Position numbers and translations under genes: made by a program
Shown: positions 63,124 through 64,000 of the stretch, one piece after another
Layout: each line of letters begins with the position of its first letter
Position numbering within the stretch: the stretch's first letter is position 1
Notes under the pieces: generated by a model
What the model was told of the DNA's origin: nothing
What the model saw: only the letters and a program-made list of their open reading frames with translations
Databases searched by the model: none
Source of the DNA: CALBPI01 sp039027435
GTDB lineage: Bacteria; Pseudomonadota; Gammaproteobacteria; Steroidobacterales; Woeseiaceae
Direction: 5' to 3'
NCBI GenBank assembly: GCA_039027435.1
Contig: JBCCKF010000004.1
Location: 1 to 64,000, forward strand
Length of the DNA: 64,000 bases

Positions 63124-64000
63124 TAATGGCGCGCGATCTCAAGCGGCGTGGAATGCAATCGGCGCAGCGGTAGGACGCTCCGCACGATGTCCTTCGCGTT
63201 GAACATCACAGAGCGGGATCTCGCTCGTACGCTATCCAGCGCGCTAAGCCGACCTTCCGAGATGGGCGCGTAACCGAGACTCGCGAGTGTCTCGCCGACG
63301 GTTGTTTCGACCAGCCGAATCTCCTTTTCGGAGAGCGTTTTGCGCCAGCGGTGAATAGGCACCTCGGAGAGTCCATCACCAAGTGCCTCGAACGCCGTGT
63401 TGCTGCTAACGACCGCATCACCAGTGGGCTCATGCCGATCACGCCGCTCCAAAGCGGTTTGGAAGTCGAAAGGTTTAAGACCGATAAATGCCGTGACCGC
63501 TTCCATCACACGATCAGGTGTTCGAACCACGTCCTCGTAACGCACAGTCATCGCCTGTCCCGAAACGCTGGGTGCACAGCGTTCGAACGCTTCGATGGAT
63601 CGTTCCCATTTTAGCGCTGAGTACTGAATCGCCGCTTCAGGATCGGAAGCACGCATACCGACCCAACCGAGTTTGCGTAACGAAGCGGATACGGCCCGCC
63701 CATCTCGCACCATATGGATGATCTTTGCGTCCGGAAACGCTCTCGCGATCGTCTGCAAACTGAATACATGACCCGGCGTGCTATCCAGCCAAAAACCCTT
63801 CTCCTGACGATCGGCCAATTGACTCATTACGTCTCTGAGCAGATTCGCGTAGCTGGCGCTGGAACGCACCAATGCCCGACCGGCGTCCTCGGTGATGCCG
63901 AGCCGTCGGAACTGACGTGACCGAACCCAGTCGTCGGCGAAAGCGACTTTTGCACGATTGCTGGACAGAGCCCCATAGCAACGCTCGCAGCCATTGAGCA
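63123..64000 (-). CDS. Sulfotransferase, 5' end outside the window
   Basis: The frame is open to the window edge (upstream residues include NGCERCYGALSSNRAKVAFA), so the N-terminus is missing. The visible part has WLDSTPGHVFSLQTIARAFP and IIHMVRDGRAVSASLRKLGW (3' phosphate-binding strand) and WERSIEAFERC, as in Sulfotransfer_3-type enzymes. It overlaps the phosphatase gene by one base. It is the sixth sulfotransferase of the locus. The missing part should hold the PAPS loop. Confidence 0.85.
   Translation of the reverse strand, partial: LNGCERCYGALSSNRAKVAFADDWVRSRQFRRLGITEDAGRALVRSSASYANLLRDVMSQLADRQEKGFWLDSTPGHVFSLQTIARAFPDAKIIHMVRDGRAVSASLRKLGWVGMRASDPEAAIQYSALKWERSIEAFERCAPSVSGQAMTVRYEDVVRTPDRVMEAVTAFIGLKPFDFQTALERRDRHEPTGDAVVSSNTAFEALGDGLSEVPIHRWRKTLSEKEIRLVETTVGETLASLGYAPISEGRLSALDSVRARSRSVMFNAKDIVRSVLPLRRLHSTPLEIARH

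Overview
The window is GC-rich, gene-dense DNA from a Gram-negative bacterium. Several features point to a free-living, probably marine gammaproteobacterium: a TonB-dependent receptor, RND efflux genes, Gram-negative-type lipoproteins, a LiuR-type regulator with a leucine-catabolism operon, and a fused chorismate mutase/prephenate dehydrogenase. The marine and class assignments are inference; no marker gene (rRNA, rpoB) lies in the window. I saw no tRNA, rRNA, CRISPR array, insertion sequence or prophage.

Layout. (1) 1-2400: the tail of an unknown gene, a Sel1-like secreted protein and a secreted protein with duplicated beta-sandwich modules. (2) 2531-15930: a compact set of twelve genes that looks like one small-molecule pathway: GH3-type acyl-amide synthetase, enolase-superfamily enzyme, acyl carrier protein, AMP-forming ligase, UbiD decarboxylase, SDR, fumarate-reductase-like flavoprotein, methyltransferase, alpha/beta hydrolase, cytochrome P450 (interrupted by one TAA codon), GNAT acyltransferase and the UbiX flavin prenyltransferase. 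There is no ketosynthase or condensation domain, so it is not an ordinary PKS/NRPS locus. (3) 16050-23481: a ten-repeat PASTA lipoprotein, a redoxin/heme/copper-monooxygenase-like/EF-hand fusion and a TonB-dependent receptor. (4) 23639-32027: an acyl-CoA dehydrogenase diverging from a LiuR-controlled operon, liuR-liuB-liuD-liuA followed by MaoC-like and CitE-like genes. (5) 32024-44105: a NarL-type two-component system, a membrane protein, a TPR protein, a hydrolase, an RND efflux pair, gltX and tyrA. (6) 44216-64000: a surface-polysaccharide locus with a CelD-like acyltransferase, a formyltransferase/beta-propeller fusion, a DegT-type aminotransferase, three glycosyltransferases, a flippase, an O-antigen ligase/polymerase, a low-molecular-weight tyrosine phosphatase and six distinct sulfotransferases; the last one runs off the window.

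How the genes work together. In the 2.5-16 kb cluster UbiX should make prenylated FMN for UbiD. The ligase plausibly charges the carrier protein with a carboxylic acid that the SDR, flavoprotein, methyltransferase and P450 modify, and GH3 may couple an acid to an amine. In the leucine region LiuA and LiuB/LiuD cover the isovaleryl-CoA and methylcrotonyl-CoA steps, while the usual hydratase and HMG-CoA lyase are replaced in position by MaoC-like and CitE-like genes. At the entrance to the polysaccharide locus a c-di-GMP-I (GEMM) riboswitch precedes a fibronectin-domain lipoprotein, which suggests that c-di-GMP links matrix proteins to a sulfated exopolysaccharide. The two observations I rate highest are the GH3/UbiD/ACP cluster and the sulfotransferase-rich polysaccharide locus with its riboswitch.
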